Under the pieces are notes generated by a model. It searched no databases. It saw nothing but the letters and a program-made list of their open reading frames with translations, and was not told where the DNA came from. Both the position numbers and the translations under genes were made by a program. A stretch of 64,000 bases of DNA from Rhodococcus sp. 14-2483-1-2 (GTDB lineage: Bacteria > Actinomycetota > Actinomycetes > Mycobacteriales > Mycobacteriaceae), in assembly GCF_002259405.1 (NCBI RefSeq), contig NZ_NPFW01000008.1, positions 62,001 to 126,000 of the forward strand, given 5' to 3'. Shown here in pieces: positions 50,071 through 61,116 of this stretch (positions within the stretch are counted from its first letter, which is position 1; each line of letters begins with the position of its first letter).

Positions 50071-52391
50071 GCGCCCCGACCACCACACCCCGGCAAGCTC
50101 CCGCCGACATCCCGGCCCCGGGACGAGGCCGGGTCGGCGACAGTCCACTACGGCCCGACGGCACACTGAAGGTCAAGGGCGAGTTCGCGTATTCCTCGGA
50201 CCTGTTCATCGACGGCATGCTGTGGGGCGCAACGCTTCGCAGCCCGCATCCCCGGGCGAAGATCGTCTCCGTCGACATCTCGAAGGCGCTGGCGACGCCC
50301 GGCGTCGAAGCCGTACTCACGCACGAGGATGTTCCGGGACGCAAATGCTTCGGACTCGACCACACGTGGGACCAGCCGGTACTGGCCTTCGACGAGGTCC
50401 GGCACGAAGGTGAACCGATCGCGCTGATCGCGGCCGATCATCCCGAGACCGCCCGGCGCGCAATGGAAAAGATCGTTGTGGTGTACGACGTTCTCGAACC
50501 TCTGACCGACGCCCGCCGCGCAGCTCTGGACCCGGACTACCCGAAGGTGCAGGAACGCGGCGGGGTGGCGCGCCATCAGCCGGTGCGTGTCGGCAACGTC
50601 GCCGCCGCCCGCGCGACCGCTGACGTGATCGTCAGCAGCGACTTCGCCGTCGGGATCCAGGATCAGGCATTCCTGGGACCCGAATCGGGACTGGCAGTTC
50701 CGGCCGAGGACGGCGGCATCGACCTCTACGTCGCAACCCAGTGGATGCACAACGATCTGGCCCAGATCGGACCGTGCCTCGGCCTGCCCGAGGAGAAGAT
50801 CCGGATGACGCTCGCCGGTGTCGGTGGGGCATTCGGTGGCCGCGAGGACCTGTCGATGCAGATTCACGCCGCGATGCTCGCCATGCACACCGGCAAGCCC
50901 GTCAAGATCGTCTACAACCGCTACGAGTCGTTCTTCGGACACGTTCACCGCCACCCCGCGCAGATGCACTACGAGTACGGCGCGACCCGCGACGGCAAGC
51001 TCGTGTTCGCCGATGTCGAGATCATCCTCGACGGTGGCGCGTACACCTCGGCAACCCTCAACGTCGTGGGCAACGCAGCCTCGCTGGGCGTCGGACCGTA
51101 CGTCATTCCCAACATCGAGATCGACGCCTACGGCGTGTACACGAACAATCCACCCTGCGGCGCGATGCGTGGATTCGGCGCAGTGCAAGCATGTTTCGCA
51201 TACGAGTCGATGATGGACAAGCTCGGCGAGGCCTGCGGTATCGGCCCCGTGGCCATCCGGCAGATCAACGCCGTCAGCCAGGGTTCGATCCTCGCAACAG
51301 GCCAGGTCATCGAAGCACCTGCCCCACTGGCCGAGATGCTCGCCCGAGCCGAGGCGATGGAACTGCCTGCCCCCGTGGACGCGTCGGACATCCGTAATCT
51401 GCCGGGCGGGGCGTCGCAGACCACCCACGGCGAAGGCGTCGTACGCGGAATCGGATACGGCGTCGGCATCAAGAACATCTGCTTCTCCGAGAACTACGAC
51501 GACTACTCCACCGCGCGCGTTCGACTGGAGGTGATCGGTGGTGAGGCAACAGCATTGGTGCACACGGCCGCTGCCGAGGTCGGTCAGGGCCTGGTGACGT
51601 TGGAGGCGCAGATCGCACGCACCGAGCTCGGCGTCACCAAGGTCGTCATCCATCCCGCCGACACCAAGGTCGGTAATGCCGGCTCCTCGTCCGCGTCGCG
51701 GCAGTCGTACATGACCGGCGGCGCAGTCAAGACCGCCTGCGAGGCTGTCCGCGAAGCGGTGTTCGTCCTGGCCGGCCTGTACCTGGGCCGCGCGGTTGCC
51801 GACCTGAGCCTCGACGGCGGCAAGATCGTCTCGGCCACCGACGGTGTACTGGCCACGATCGAGGATGTCCTCGGCGAACGGGTCATCGAGCAGACGCGTG
51901 AATTCCACCATCGCCCCACCAGCGGAATGGATCCGGTCACCGGACAAGGAGCGAGCCACACCCAGCTCGCACTGTGTGTCCATCGCGCCGTGGTGGACGT
52001 CGACGTCGAACTCGGTCTGGTCAAGGTCGTCGAGATGGCGGCCGTGCAGGACGTCGGCAAGATCCTCAACCGGCTGTCGCTCGAAGGCCAGATCCACGGC
52101 GGCACAGCGCAGGGCCTCGGCCTTGCAGTGATGGAGGAGATCGTCGTCGTCGACGGTCTCGTGAAGAACCCGTCGTTCACCGACTACCTCATTCCGACGA
52201 TTCTCGACATGCCGCCCATGAAGCTGGACATCCTCGAGAACCCGGATCCCCTGGCACCGTACGGTCTTCGCGGGGCGGGCGAGCCACCCACCCTCTCCTC
52301 GACCCCCGCCGTGGTCGCGGCCATCCGCAACGCCACCGGGCTCGCGTTGACCCGCGTGCCCGTCCGACCCGAACACATCATCAACAGCTGA
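50067..52391 (+). CDS. Xanthine dehydrogenase, molybdopterin-binding subunit
   Basis: 774 residues from GTG 50067, which overlaps the deaminase stop (GTGA). Molybdopterin features include GVGGAFGGREDLSMQIHAA (~252-270), GAMRGFGAVQACFAYE (~364-379), and the catalytic Glu739 in GLRGAGEPPTLSSTP. AVGIQDQAFLGPE lies in the substrate channel. Together with the two smaller subunits it oxidises hypoxanthine/xanthine to urate. The subunits are encoded separately, as in bacteria with split XDH. Confidence 0.93.
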   Translation: MSAPTTTPRQAPADIPAPGRGRVGDSPLRPDGTLKVKGEFAYSSDLFIDGMLWGATLRSPHPRAKIVSVDISKALATPGVEAVLTHEDVPGRKCFGLDHTWDQPVLAFDEVRHEGEPIALIAADHPETARRAMEKIVVVYDVLEPLTDARRAALDPDYPKVQERGGVARHQPVRVGNVAAARATADVIVSSDFAVGIQDQAFLGPESGLAVPAEDGGIDLYVATQWMHNDLAQIGPCLGLPEEKIRMTLAGVGGAFGGREDLSMQIHAAMLAMHTGKPVKIVYNRYESFFGHVHRHPAQMHYEYGATRDGKLVFADVEIILDGGAYTSATLNVVGNAASLGVGPYVIPNIEIDAYGVYTNNPPCGAMRGFGAVQACFAYESMMDKLGEACGIGPVAIRQINAVSQGSILATGQVIEAPAPLAEMLARAEAMELPAPVDASDIRNLPGGASQTTHGEGVVRGIGYGVGIKNICFSENYDDYSTARVRLEVIGGEATALVHTAAAEVGQGLVTLEAQIARTELGVTKVVIHPADTKVGNAGSSSASRQSYMTGGAVKTACEAVREAVFVLAGLYLGRAVADLSLDGGKIVSATDGVLATIEDVLGERVIEQTREFHHRPTSGMDPVTGQGASHTQLALCVHRAVVDVDVELGLVKVVEMAAVQDVGKILNRLSLEGQIHGGTAQGLGLAVMEEIVVVDGLVKNPSFTDYLIPTILDMPPMKLDILENPDPLAPYGLRGAGEPPTLSSTPAVVAAIRNATGLALTRVPVRPEHIINS

Positions 52392-52513
52392 TCCGAGTTC
52401 CATCCCCATTCGACGAAACCTTCTCCGGCACAACCGCACCGACGCCAACTCCCCCGGCACGTCGGCCCGGCCCCACGCTCGACGAGGTTGATCACGCCCT
52501 GGGAGGGCCGATC

Positions 52514-53956
52514 ATGACCGACATACGCACATCCAGCACTCGCCAAAGTGGACGAGGTCGATCCCAGATCGACAAGTTCTTCGACATCACCGGCCGGGGC
52601 TCCACGCTCTCCCGCGAAATTCGCGGTGGCGTCACCACATTCGTGGCCATGGCCTACCTGATCGTTCTCATCCCGCTGATCATCGGTGACGCCCGCGATG
52701 TCACCGGGGCCACGCTCGATCCGGCGCAGCTGTCGACCATGGTGGCGTTGTCAGCCGGTCTGACGACCATCCTGATGGGCGTCGTCGGAAACGCGCCCCT
52801 CGCCATGGCGGCCGGCCTCGGGGTGACCCCGATCGTGGTGTTCCAGGCGGCCCCGTACATGACCTGGCCGCAGGCGATGGGGCTGGTGGTTCTCGAGGGC
52901 GTCGTCATCGTCGTCTTCGCTCTCACCGGCATTCGGCAACTCATCATGGATGCCATACCGCTCGTACTCAAGCAGGCGATCGGCGTCGGGATCGGCGCAT
53001 TCATCGCGCTCATCGGCCTGGTCGACGCAGGGTTCGTCGGGCACCACGAGTCAGCAGCAACCGCGGTCACCCTCGGCACGTTCGGCAAGCTCGCCGGCTG
53101 GCCCGTGTTCGTCTTCTGCGTCGGCCTGGTCCTGATGATCATGCTGTTCGTGCGGAAAGTGCCGGGCGCGATGCTCATCGGCATCTTCGTGGCCACCAAC
53201 CTGGCGATCATCCTGAACTCGGTGTTCGACATCGAACCGGAGGCGTGGGGACCGGTCGTTCCGAAGGTGCCCGATTCCATCGTCGCCACACCACAATTCG
53301 ACCTACTGTTCAACGTCGACCTGTTCGGCGGCTTCGCACGGGCCGGAATCGTCACGGCGTCGGTCGTCCTGTTCACTCTCGTTCTCTCGGGCTTCTTCGA
53401 CGCCATGGGCACCATCCTCGGTGTCGGCGAGGAAGCAGGCCTGGTCGACAAGCAGGGCAGGATGCCGGGATTGAGCCGCATCCTCACCGTCGACGGCATC
53501 GGTGCCATCGTCGGAGGCGCGATCAACGGATCGGCCAACACGGCCGTCGTGGAGTCCGCGGCAGGCGTCACCGAAGGTGCCCGGACCGGTCTTGCCAGCG
53601 TTGTCACCGGCGGATTGCTGACGAGCCTGATCTTCTTCACCCCGCTGGCCGGCGTGGTCCCCGTCGGTGCCGCTGCACCGGCCCTGGTTCTGGTGGGCGC
53701 GCTGATGATGACGCACGTACGCAAGATCGACTGGGAGAACACCGAAATCGCGATCCCGGCCTTCCTCACCATCGTCCTGATGCCCTTTACCTACTCGATC
53801 ACCGTCGGTGTTGCAGCAGGCGTCATCTCGTACACGCTCGTTCGTCTCGCCAAAGGCAAAGCACGCCAGACGCATTGGCTGCTGTACCTGATGTCGGGTA
53901 TCTTTCTGGTCTACTTCGCCCTGCACCCGATCGAAGAAGCGTTGGGAATCTCGTAA
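52514..53956 (+). CDS. AzgA-type (NCS2) purine permease
   Basis: 480 residues, about 13 helices. Family landmarks are REIRGGVTTFVAMAYLIVLIP (split across ~31-50), GNAPLAMAAGLGVTPIVVF (~93-111), FDAMGTILGVGEEAGLVDK (~295-313) and NGSANTAVVESAAGVTEGART, typical of guanine/hypoxanthine permeases (AzgA/PbuG/GhxP). It brings purines into the cell by proton symport. Sits 122 nt after the XDH large subunit and 1 nt ahead of xdhC, probably in the same operon. Confidence 0.92.
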   Translation: MTDIRTSSTRQSGRGRSQIDKFFDITGRGSTLSREIRGGVTTFVAMAYLIVLIPLIIGDARDVTGATLDPAQLSTMVALSAGLTTILMGVVGNAPLAMAAGLGVTPIVVFQAAPYMTWPQAMGLVVLEGVVIVVFALTGIRQLIMDAIPLVLKQAIGVGIGAFIALIGLVDAGFVGHHESAATAVTLGTFGKLAGWPVFVFCVGLVLMIMLFVRKVPGAMLIGIFVATNLAIILNSVFDIEPEAWGPVVPKVPDSIVATPQFDLLFNVDLFGGFARAGIVTASVVLFTLVLSGFFDAMGTILGVGEEAGLVDKQGRMPGLSRILTVDGIGAIVGGAINGSANTAVVESAAGVTEGARTGLASVVTGGLLTSLIFFTPLAGVVPVGAAAPALVLVGALMMTHVRKIDWENTEIAIPAFLTIVLMPFTYSITVGVAAGVISYTLVRLAKGKARQTHWLLYLMSGIFLVYFALHPIEEALGIS

Positions 53957-53957
53957 C

Positions 53958-55034
53958 GTGAAAGAAATTGTCGATCGTCTGTCCGCCTGGGACCACGCAG
54001 GCGTTCCCTACGCGGTGGCGACGGTCATCGCGGTATCCGGAAGTGCTCCACGGCTTCCGGGTGCCGCGATGGCGGTGTGCGCCGACGGCGAGGCAGTCGG
54101 CAGCGTCTCCGGTGGCTGCGTCGAAGGCGCAGTGTACGAGCTGTGCCGCGAGGTTCTCGAGACCGGCGAATCCAAGCGAGAGTCGTTCGGCTACAGCGAC
54201 ATCGATGCCTTTGCGGTCGGCTTGACCTGCGGGGGAGTGATCGAGGTGTTCGTGCGCCTCGGTCCTCCGCGCGCCGTGCTCGCGGCCATCGCGTCGGACA
54301 CTGCGGTGGCCACGGTCACGATGCTCGACGGCTCCGGCCAGTCGCTCGCGGTCTCGTCCTCGGCCACAATGGGTACGACCGGTTTTTCGGACGTCGACGC
54401 GGTGGTCGTCGGTGAGGCGCTGGCGATGCTGGACTCCGGCGGTACCGGTATCCGATCGGTGCGGTGCCGGCCTGACCTCGACGTGTTCGTACAGTCCTAC
54501 GCCACAGCACCGCGGCTGCTGATCTTCGGGGCAATCGACTACGCAGGAGCACTCGCGCGGGTGGGCAAGTTCCTCGGGTATCACGTGACGGTGTGCGATG
54601 CTCGCCCCGTGTTCGCCACTGCTGCACGGTTTCCCGACGCCGACGAGGTCGTCAACGAATGGCCGCACAGCTACCTGGCGCGAACTATGCTCGATGCCCG
54701 GACGGTGATCTGCGTACTGACGCACGATGCCAAATTCGATGTGCCGCTGCTCGAGGTGGCCCTGCGGTTGCCCGTCGCATTCGTAGGGGCGATGGGATCG
54801 CGCAGAACTCATGACGATCGGGCGGCCCGGTTGCGTGACGTCGGGTTGACCGAGCAGGAGCTCGCACGGTTGAAGTCGCCGATCGGCTTGGACTTGGGTG
54901 CGAGAACTCCGGAGGAAACTGCGCTGGCCATCGCGGCGGAATTCGTGGCCGTGCGACGCGGGGGTAGCACGCTGCCTTTGACACGTACGGCGGGCCCGAT
55001 CCACCACGACGAGGCGAATGCGAAATACGCGTAA
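53958..55034 (+). CDS. xdhC: XdhC/CoxI-type molybdenum cofactor insertion protein
   Basis: 358 residues from GTG 53958. N-terminal XdhC/CoxI domain with VSGSAPRLPGAAMAV, GSVSGGCVEGAVYE (~48-61) and GLTCGGVIEVFV (~88-99), followed by a Rossmann-like part with LLIFGAIDYAGALARVGKFL. The family binds and sulfurates molybdenum cofactor and delivers it to xanthine dehydrogenase. Placement 1 nt after the permease and downstream of the three XDH genes supports this role. Confidence 0.9.
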   Translation: MKEIVDRLSAWDHAGVPYAVATVIAVSGSAPRLPGAAMAVCADGEAVGSVSGGCVEGAVYELCREVLETGESKRESFGYSDIDAFAVGLTCGGVIEVFVRLGPPRAVLAAIASDTAVATVTMLDGSGQSLAVSSSATMGTTGFSDVDAVVVGEALAMLDSGGTGIRSVRCRPDLDVFVQSYATAPRLLIFGAIDYAGALARVGKFLGYHVTVCDARPVFATAARFPDADEVVNEWPHSYLARTMLDARTVICVLTHDAKFDVPLLEVALRLPVAFVGAMGSRRTHDDRAARLRDVGLTEQELARLKSPIGLDLGARTPEETALAIAAEFVAVRRGGSTLPLTRTAGPIHHDEANAKYA

Positions 55035-55322
55035 GCCTTCGATGTAGACAACGTCCCGTCGTCAACCTTCGACTTCTGCCCGGCACCCCCGGCCGGATCG
55101 CCTCATCTATACCCCCTGCGCTTCGACTCCCCGTGCAAGACGTGGGTAGTGAATCCACCTGGACCGCCGATGAGGGGTCATCCCCCGGCACTCTCCCTTC
55201 CACCCGAGATTGCCTGCTCGAGTCGCCTGAATCGACACTTTCGGTTCTTGTCGGTGGCCCGGGTTAGTCTTCTTTCAGCTCGAACGCACGTTCTGAATTG
55301 ATGCTCACCGGGGGGTGAAAAA

Positions 55323-57620
55323 ATGGGTGCGATACCGACCGTGTCACTGAACGCGTTGACCGCTGCCGCGCGTGAGGAGAATCGGCACGCGGCCCGCAAG
55401 ATCGCCGCCTGTTATCGCGTGCACTGCGACTGGATCGCCCGCGACACCGAACACAAGCACTACAGCCGATACGGACGCACCGAAATGGCTGTCGCATTGG
55501 GCTGCTCGGCGACCGTCGCCGAATCGTATGTATCCATCGGAGTCGCCCTGTACACCCGACTCCCACTGCTACGGGCAGCGTTCGAGACAGGGGAGATCGA
55601 CCTCCCCCGCGTGCGGACCGCATGCCGGATCCTCGACAACCTCTCCGACGCCATCGTCACGTCGGTCGAGAAAGAGGTGGTCGAGGCGGCGCGGAGGTCG
55701 TCCCCGGGCCCGCTCGAGCAGGCGATCTGGGACATCCTGCTGCGCGTCGCACCCGAGGAAGCAGCAGCACTGCGGGAGTTCGCGAAGAAATTCCGCACCG
55801 TCACCTACAGTCCCGCCGGCGAACTCGCCCGCATCCGAGCCGAGTTGACCGCACCCGAAGCCGCCGCCGCATGGCAACTCCTCGAGGAGATGGCCGACAC
55901 CCTCTGCCCGAAAGACCCGCGAGGGAAGAAGGAGCGCCTGTGTGATGCGTTCATGGCCCGCATGCACGGCGAACCCCGACTGGCATGCCTGTGCCACCGC
56001 GAGGATTGCCCGAAGAACGACACCGTGTTGCCGGATCGGCGGGTGCCGTTGACGATGATCACCGTCGATATCGCCACCCTCATCGGACTGCTCGCCAACC
56101 CCGCCTACCTGGCCGGGCATGGTTCCATCGACCCCGATCTCGCGCAGGAGCTGGCACGCAACAGCCATTGGCAGATCCTGCTCACCGAGGCGGTGACTCT
56201 TGCGGAGAAACTCGGACTGGCAGTCCAGAACCCGGAGACCGGGGAATGGGAAAAGACCTCGGACAGCGAAAAGGACGGGAGCCCAACAGAACCCGAGACG
56301 GGAACTGCGACGGACGAAGACAAAGACGCGGGCTCGGGCCCGGGCATGGCTGGAGACTCGGCTGCTGATGCGGGAATTGAGTCGGCCACGGACTCGGGTA
56401 GCGAGGCTGATTCCTCGACCGAACGAAATTCGGCCAGTTCACCTGCACCAGCAGCTGTACCTGGGAGCACCTCGGCAACCGAACCAGCAGCACCCGAGGC
56501 ACCGGCAGATGAGACCGACGCGAGCGACGATGCCGAGAAGAACGACGAGTCCGCACCTACACCTGCTGCCGACCCGACGACGACTCCCAACCCAGGCGTC
56601 GCCGATCCTGTCCGGAAGCACGCAGCAACACGCGCTACCGCACCGCTGACCGACCCGCTGCCGGAAGCGACGTCGCACACCGGCCCTGAGGCAGTTGCAT
56701 CGTCCGAACCCGCGTCAGCTTCACGATCACCTGCGGAACAGCCATCGCCGGTACCAGGTATCGCACCGAACTGTCCGGAATCCGGTTCGCCCACACCCGC
56801 ATGCGGCTCCACAACATCCGGCCCAACGTCAACCGAAGGCCCAGCACCGGGAACAGGCTCGGCTGCCGCTGCCGCCAGCGACAACCCACGCCAACGCCGC
56901 CTGGGATCACCGACCTCCGCCGCAGCCCTGTTCTGCACCCACACCCCCGTCGGCCGGGGCACACGGCACAGCTCTGCCCTCGATCTCCCGACACTGAACC
57001 GCGCCGCCCTGAACCACGCCGCCCTGAACCATTCGGAACTCGGGCGTTCGGGCAACCGCACCGGCTGTACACCCGCCGGCATCTACATCGGCAACGCATC
57101 CCTCGCCGCAGCACTCGAAGCCGCGATCGCCGCCGACCCCACCCTCGGCACATCCGTCGCACGCGACCCACTCACCGACCGCGCCCTGATCTGCCGACCC
57201 GACACCCTCACCACCGCAGCCGTCCGACTACGCGACAAACACTGCCGCTTCCCCGGCTGCCACCGCCCCGCCGCACGCTGCCAACTCGACCACATCACCC
57301 CCTTCGACCACACCAACCCACTCGGCGGAGGCTGGACCACCGTCAACAACCTCCAATGCCTCTGCGAATACCACCACAGCGTCAAAACCGCCGGCTACTG
57401 GACCGCCACCATGCTCCCCGGCGGAGCCATCCTCTGGAGATCCACATCCAAGACCACACGAATCACCCTGCCCACCAACGGCACAGCTGTCCCCATCCTC
57501 GGCAACGACCTCACACCACACATCCCCACCCGACCGACACGATCCGGCATCATCGCCTACCCCGACCCACCCGACAACCAGGACCCCGAGACCGACGACA
57601 CGGCAACACCGCCGTTCTAG
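55323..57620 (+). CDS. DUF222 / HNH endonuclease (13E12-repeat-type) protein with low-complexity insert
   Basis: 765 residues, well above the usual 400-550 for the family. The DUF222 helical domain spans ~1-310. Residues ~310-560 are a Ser/Ala/Pro/Thr/Glu-rich, unstructured insert. Then LICRPDT and the HNH nuclease: CRFPGC (~640), CQLDHITPF (~653) and CEYHH (~679), which supply the zinc Cys residues and the catalytic His. Such genes occur in many copies in mycobacteria and rhodococci. It lies between the two halves of the purine pathway, and its stop codon overlaps that of allB. Function unknown. Confidence 0.88.
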   Translation: MGAIPTVSLNALTAAAREENRHAARKIAACYRVHCDWIARDTEHKHYSRYGRTEMAVALGCSATVAESYVSIGVALYTRLPLLRAAFETGEIDLPRVRTACRILDNLSDAIVTSVEKEVVEAARRSSPGPLEQAIWDILLRVAPEEAAALREFAKKFRTVTYSPAGELARIRAELTAPEAAAAWQLLEEMADTLCPKDPRGKKERLCDAFMARMHGEPRLACLCHREDCPKNDTVLPDRRVPLTMITVDIATLIGLLANPAYLAGHGSIDPDLAQELARNSHWQILLTEAVTLAEKLGLAVQNPETGEWEKTSDSEKDGSPTEPETGTATDEDKDAGSGPGMAGDSAADAGIESATDSGSEADSSTERNSASSPAPAAVPGSTSATEPAAPEAPADETDASDDAEKNDESAPTPAADPTTTPNPGVADPVRKHAATRATAPLTDPLPEATSHTGPEAVASSEPASASRSPAEQPSPVPGIAPNCPESGSPTPACGSTTSGPTSTEGPAPGTGSAAAAASDNPRQRRLGSPTSAAALFCTHTPVGRGTRHSSALDLPTLNRAALNHAALNHSELGRSGNRTGCTPAGIYIGNASLAAALEAAIAADPTLGTSVARDPLTDRALICRPDTLTTAAVRLRDKHCRFPGCHRPAARCQLDHITPFDHTNPLGGGWTTVNNLQCLCEYHHSVKTAGYWTATMLPGGAILWRSTSKTTRITLPTNGTAVPILGNDLTPHIPTRPTRSGIIAYPDPPDNQDPETDDTATPPF

Positions 57621-58933
57621 TTGCGCGCCAGCAATCGCCCGGTCGAGGATTCCGACCCCGCGATCCACGACCGTCGCACCACACCCGACAAACCCAGTCG
57701 ATCGTAGGCAGTCACCGGGTTGCGGTGGTGCAGCTGCGCAACGTCGACGGTGAACCTCTCGTCGGGAGCGAACGCCACAAGGTCTGCAGCGCTTCCGATT
57801 TCGATGCGTCCACGATCCGTCATCCCCACCTGGTCGGCGGTGTTGGTGGCCATCCACCGCACGATGTCGGTCAGCGCGAACCCACGGGCGCGCGCCTCGG
57901 TCCACACCGCAGCCATCGACACCTGCAACGACGCGATCCCACCCCAGGCATCACCGAAGTCTCCGGTGTCGAACCTCTTCAGATCGGGAGTACAGGGGGA
58001 GTGGTCGGTCACGATGGTGTCGATCGTGCCATCGGACAAACCCTGCCACAACAACTCTCGGTTGCCGGCTTCGCGGATCGGCGGGCAGCACTTGAACTGG
58101 GTAGCCCCCGCCGGCACGGCCTCGGCGTCGAAATACAGGTAATGCGGACAGGTTTCGACGGTAACCCGAACCCCGTCCCGCTTCGCCGCCGCGATCATCG
58201 GCAACGCATCGGCGCTCGACAGATGCAGAATGTGCACCCGACACCCGGTCCGACGAGACAACTCGATCACCTGCTCGATGGCCCGGTTCTCGGCCGCACG
58301 TGGGCGCGATTCGAGAAATCCCGAGTACTCGCGGCCCGCCGGCGACGGTGCCTCGGCGATCACCTCGGCGTTCTCGGCGTGCACGATCATCAGCCCGTCG
58401 AACGACGCGATCTCGATCAGAGCCTTCTCGAGCTCCGGAATCGTCAGCGGCGGAAACTCGTCCACCCCCGACGCAAGCAGGAAGCACTTGAAGCCGAAGA
58501 CACCCGCATCGTGCAGTGGTCTCAGCTGATCGACGTTCCCCGGCACGGCACCGCCCCAGAATCCGACGTTCACCACCGATTGATCCGCCGCCACCCGGCG
58601 CTTGATCTCCAAGGCCGCAACGTCAACCGTCGGGGGGATGCTGTTGAGCGGCATGTCGACGATGGTGGTGATGCCACCAGCCGCGGCAGCCCGGGTGGCG
58701 CTGGCGAACCCCTCCCATTCGGTACGTCCTGGCTCGTTCACGTGAACGTGGGTGTCCACCAAACCCGGCAGCAGCACCTCATCCGGCCCGAGCTCGACCA
58801 CCGCCGCCGCAGATACGCGCGCATCCACGGAGTCGATTGCCACGATGCGCCCGTCGGACACGGAGATCGAGGCCGCAACCTCCCGTCCGCCGATCACGGC
58901 CCGCGAAGCGCGAACAACCAGGTCAGACTGCAC
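57617..58933 (-). CDS. allB: Allantoinase
   Basis: 438 residues from GTG 58933, which overlaps the end of alc (GTG 58942 is an alternative). Cyclic-amidohydrolase features: [20 protein letters not shown] (~57-76) with the metal Hx[11 protein letters not shown] (~150) with the carbamylated Lys, VHAENAE (~185), HILHLSS (~240) and TDHSPC (~311) with the catalytic Asp. It opens the allantoin ring to allantoate. Last gene of the hyi-glxR-gcl-glxK-alc-allB operon. Confidence 0.93.
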   Translation of the reverse strand: MQSDLVVRASRAVIGGREVAASISVSDGRIVAIDSVDARVSAAAVVELGPDEVLLPGLVDTHVHVNEPGRTEWEGFASATRAAAAGGITTIVDMPLNSIPPTVDVAALEIKRRVAADQSVVNVGFWGGAVPGNVDQLRPLHDAGVFGFKCFLLASGVDEFPPLTIPELEKALIEIASFDGLMIVHAENAEVIAEAPSPAGREYSGFLESRPRAAENRAIEQVIELSRRTGCRVHILHLSSADALPMIAAAKRDGVRVTVETCPHYLYFDAEAVPAGATQFKCCPPIREAGNRELLWQGLSDGTIDTIVTDHSPCTPDLKRFDTGDFGDAWGGIASLQVSMAAVWTEARARGFALTDIVRWMATNTADQVGMTDRGRIEIGSAADLVAFAPDERFTVDVAQLHHRNPVTAYDRLGLSGVVRRSWIAGSESSTGRLLARN

Positions 58934-59966
58934 TGGAGACACTCTGGAGCTCGGACGACTTCCATGCGACATCTGCCGCATCGAGGGCTTCGGCGTCGAG
59001 CTCCCCGAACAATCGCAATCGGGACAGTCCGCCGTCGGGGTACACGTCCAGTCGCAGGTGCGTGTACGCGGCGGCCTCGTTCAGCAGGAACCGGTGGCGC
59101 GTATCCGGTTGAACAGCGGTGCGGGGCAGAATCTCGCTCCACGCCGTAGGGTCCGTGATGTGTCGGCGACGAGAATCGATGGCGCTGAGCCGGATCCACC
59201 CCGGTGCGTTCCCGACGTAGTAACTCGTATCGACCTCGACGTGGCGCGGGGTGCCGGGTGATGCGAGAGCGAACACTGCGAAGTCGTTGCCGCCGTTGCG
59301 TCGTCGGGAATTCTCCCAGCCTTCGCCCATGTTGCGAGCCCGCCCGGGCAGGATGATGTTGGCCGGCGAGGAGTAGAACGCATCGGAGCAGTCGGTGAGC
59401 CGAGCGCCGTTCTCGGCGGCGAGCAGGTCGACGGTGCCTGTCAGGAACCGCGGATCCTGCACCACCTGACCGTGCACACGGAACCGGGCGACGCCGCCGT
59501 CGGGGTAGATCGACAGCCGCACATGCGTCCACCGGTGCCGATCGGCCACCGCGTACGTGTTCGCGGTGTCACCGACTGCGGGGGACTTGTCGACGATGCT
59601 GTGCCACTCCGCATTCTGCACATCCTCGATGGAGGGATAGCCGTCGATCGACGCCGCCTCCACGGAGACGAACGGCGGGTAGTTACCGGTGAAGTGAGCG
59701 GTGTCGACGACGACGCCGTGCACGATGCCCGGGGAGCCCAGTCGCACGATCGCCCAGTCGTGACCGCCTTCGTCACGACGACGCCGAGTCTCCCACCCGT
59801 CGTACACCTTTCCCTTGTGGCCGAAGTCCGCGGGATCGAACAGCGGAGCATCGGGCTTGATCAGGTTCTCGCGCTGGGCGAACAGCTCGTCGTTCGCCGC
59901 CGAGACGCTGCCGCCTAGCGCCCGAGAAGCCAGATCGGTGAGCGTGGTGAAATCGGTTCCGGTCAT
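58923..59966 (-). CDS. alc: Allantoicase
   Basis: 347 residues. Two repeats of the allantoicase beta-sandwich are visible, each with a [22 protein letters not shown] start, a [26 protein letters not shown] strand, a [24 protein letters not shown] motif and a [16 protein letters not shown] ending. It cleaves allantoate to urea and ureidoglycolate. Its ATG overlaps the stop of the glycerate kinase gene (ATGA), and its end overlaps allB. An alc-type route is thereby predicted rather than the AllC ammonia-releasing one. Confidence 0.95.
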   Translation of the reverse strand: MTGTDFTTLTDLASRALGGSVSAANDELFAQRENLIKPDAPLFDPADFGHKGKVYDGWETRRRRDEGGHDWAIVRLGSPGIVHGVVVDTAHFTGNYPPFVSVEAASIDGYPSIEDVQNAEWHSIVDKSPAVGDTANTYAVADRHRWTHVRLSIYPDGGVARFRVHGQVVQDPRFLTGTVDLLAAENGARLTDCSDAFYSSPANIILPGRARNMGEGWENSRRRNGGNDFAVFALASPGTPRHVEVDTSYYVGNAPGWIRLSAIDSRRRHITDPTAWSEILPRTAVQPDTRHRFLLNEAAAYTHLRLDVYPDGGLSRLRLFGELDAEALDAADVAWKSSELQSVSSAV

Positions 59967-61114
59967 GAAGTTCCTTCCAAAATGTGTGTGGTGGCCAACG
60001 TTCGGCCGACCTCGTGCAACAGCCTGGCCGCGTCACGCATCGAGATCCGCGCGTCCGGCTCCAGGTCGGTCAGTGCATAAGAGGCGGTGATTCCGTAGGG
60101 GCGCAATCGATCCATGCCGACCACGCTGCGTCCCGCAACGGTGATCACCGGAACACCGGCTGCACGCGCAGCGTGCGCGACGCCGATCGGTGCCTTGCCG
60201 TGCAGGCTCTGCTCGTCCAGCGAGCCCTCGCCGGTGACGACCAGATCGGCCGACGCCAGAGCGCTGCCGAAGTCGATCAACCCGAGCACGGTCTCGATCC
60301 CCGGTTTGGCCGCAGCACCGAGTACGGCCATGGCACCGAAGGCGGTTCCGCCGGCCGCCCCGGTGCCCGCCAGACCGCTGAGGTCACGGCCGATTGCGTT
60401 GCGCACCAGATGCGCCCACTGCCGCATGCCGTGTTCCAGATACAGCAACTCCTGCGGTCCGGCACCTTTCTGCGGGCCGTAGACGGCCGCGGCTCCGGTG
60501 ACACCGAGCAACGGATTGTCGACGTCGCAGGCCAGCTCGAACACCGCATTCCGAGCCGACGGCAACAAGCCTCTCAAGTCGAGGTGGACTGCACCGCGCA
60601 GCGGACCACCGCCGAGCGCGACGTCGTTGCCGTCGGCATCGAGGATCCGCGCACCGAGTGCGACGAGCATTCCGGCACCGCCGTCGGTGGATGCGCTGCC
60701 CCCGAGTCCGACGACGATTCGCCGCGCACCTGAAACAGACCCTGCACCTGCCTCGAGTGCGTGTGCAATGACGGTACCGAGCCCGAATGTGCTGGATCCC
60801 AGCGCATCCGGCCGTCCTTCGGGCAGGAGCTCGAGCCCGACCGCCGACGCCAGTTCGACGACGGCGGTATCACCCCGACGAGCGTACGAGGTGTCGACCG
60901 GTTCACCGGTCGGTCCCGAGCAGGTCACTGCCACTCGGTCCCACCCGGCGGTGACGGCAGCATCGACGGTGCCGTCACCGCCGTCGGCGACGGGCAGGCA
61001 CACCGTCTCGAGTGACGGGTCGACCGCAACCAGACCCTCGGCCAATGCCCGAGCGACCTCGGCTGCCGACAGCGAGCCCTTGAACTTGTCCGGAGCGAGC
61101 AGAATTCGTGTCAT
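59963..61114 (-). CDS. glxK: Glycerate kinase (GlxK/GarK type)
   Basis: 383 residues, normal for family GK-II type 2. N-terminal LLAPDKFKGSLSAAEVA (4-20), PVADGGDGTVDA (~42-53), the GLGGSASTDGGAGML loop (~133-147) and VVTGEGSLDEQSLHGKAPIGV (split over ~285-305) are the diagnostic motifs. It phosphorylates D-glycerate to 2- or 3-phosphoglycerate, so carbon from ureidoglycolate enters glycolysis. The ATG is separated from the gcl stop by only 2 nt. Confidence 0.93.
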   Translation of the reverse strand: MTRILLAPDKFKGSLSAAEVARALAEGLVAVDPSLETVCLPVADGGDGTVDAAVTAGWDRVAVTCSGPTGEPVDTSYARRGDTAVVELASAVGLELLPEGRPDALGSSTFGLGTVIAHALEAGAGSVSGARRIVVGLGGSASTDGGAGMLVALGARILDADGNDVALGGGPLRGAVHLDLRGLLPSARNAVFELACDVDNPLLGVTGAAAVYGPQKGAGPQELLYLEHGMRQWAHLVRNAIGRDLSGLAGTGAAGGTAFGAMAVLGAAAKPGIETVLGLIDFGSALASADLVVTGEGSLDEQSLHGKAPIGVAHAARAAGVPVITVAGRSVVGMDRLRPYGITASYALTDLEPDARISMRDAARLLHEVGRTLATTHILEGTS

Positions 61115-61116
61115 CT

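Noticed and set aside
50148-52460. A 770-codon minus-strand open frame opposite the XDH molybdopterin subunit
   Set aside because: Antisense shadow of a gene with intact catalytic motifs. It has no recognisable family features.
56801-59149. A long plus-strand open frame of 782 codons across the HNH gene and allB
   Set aside because: Its translation is Arg/His/Pro-rich without any domain, and it overlaps two well-supported genes. It is a GC-rich shadow frame.
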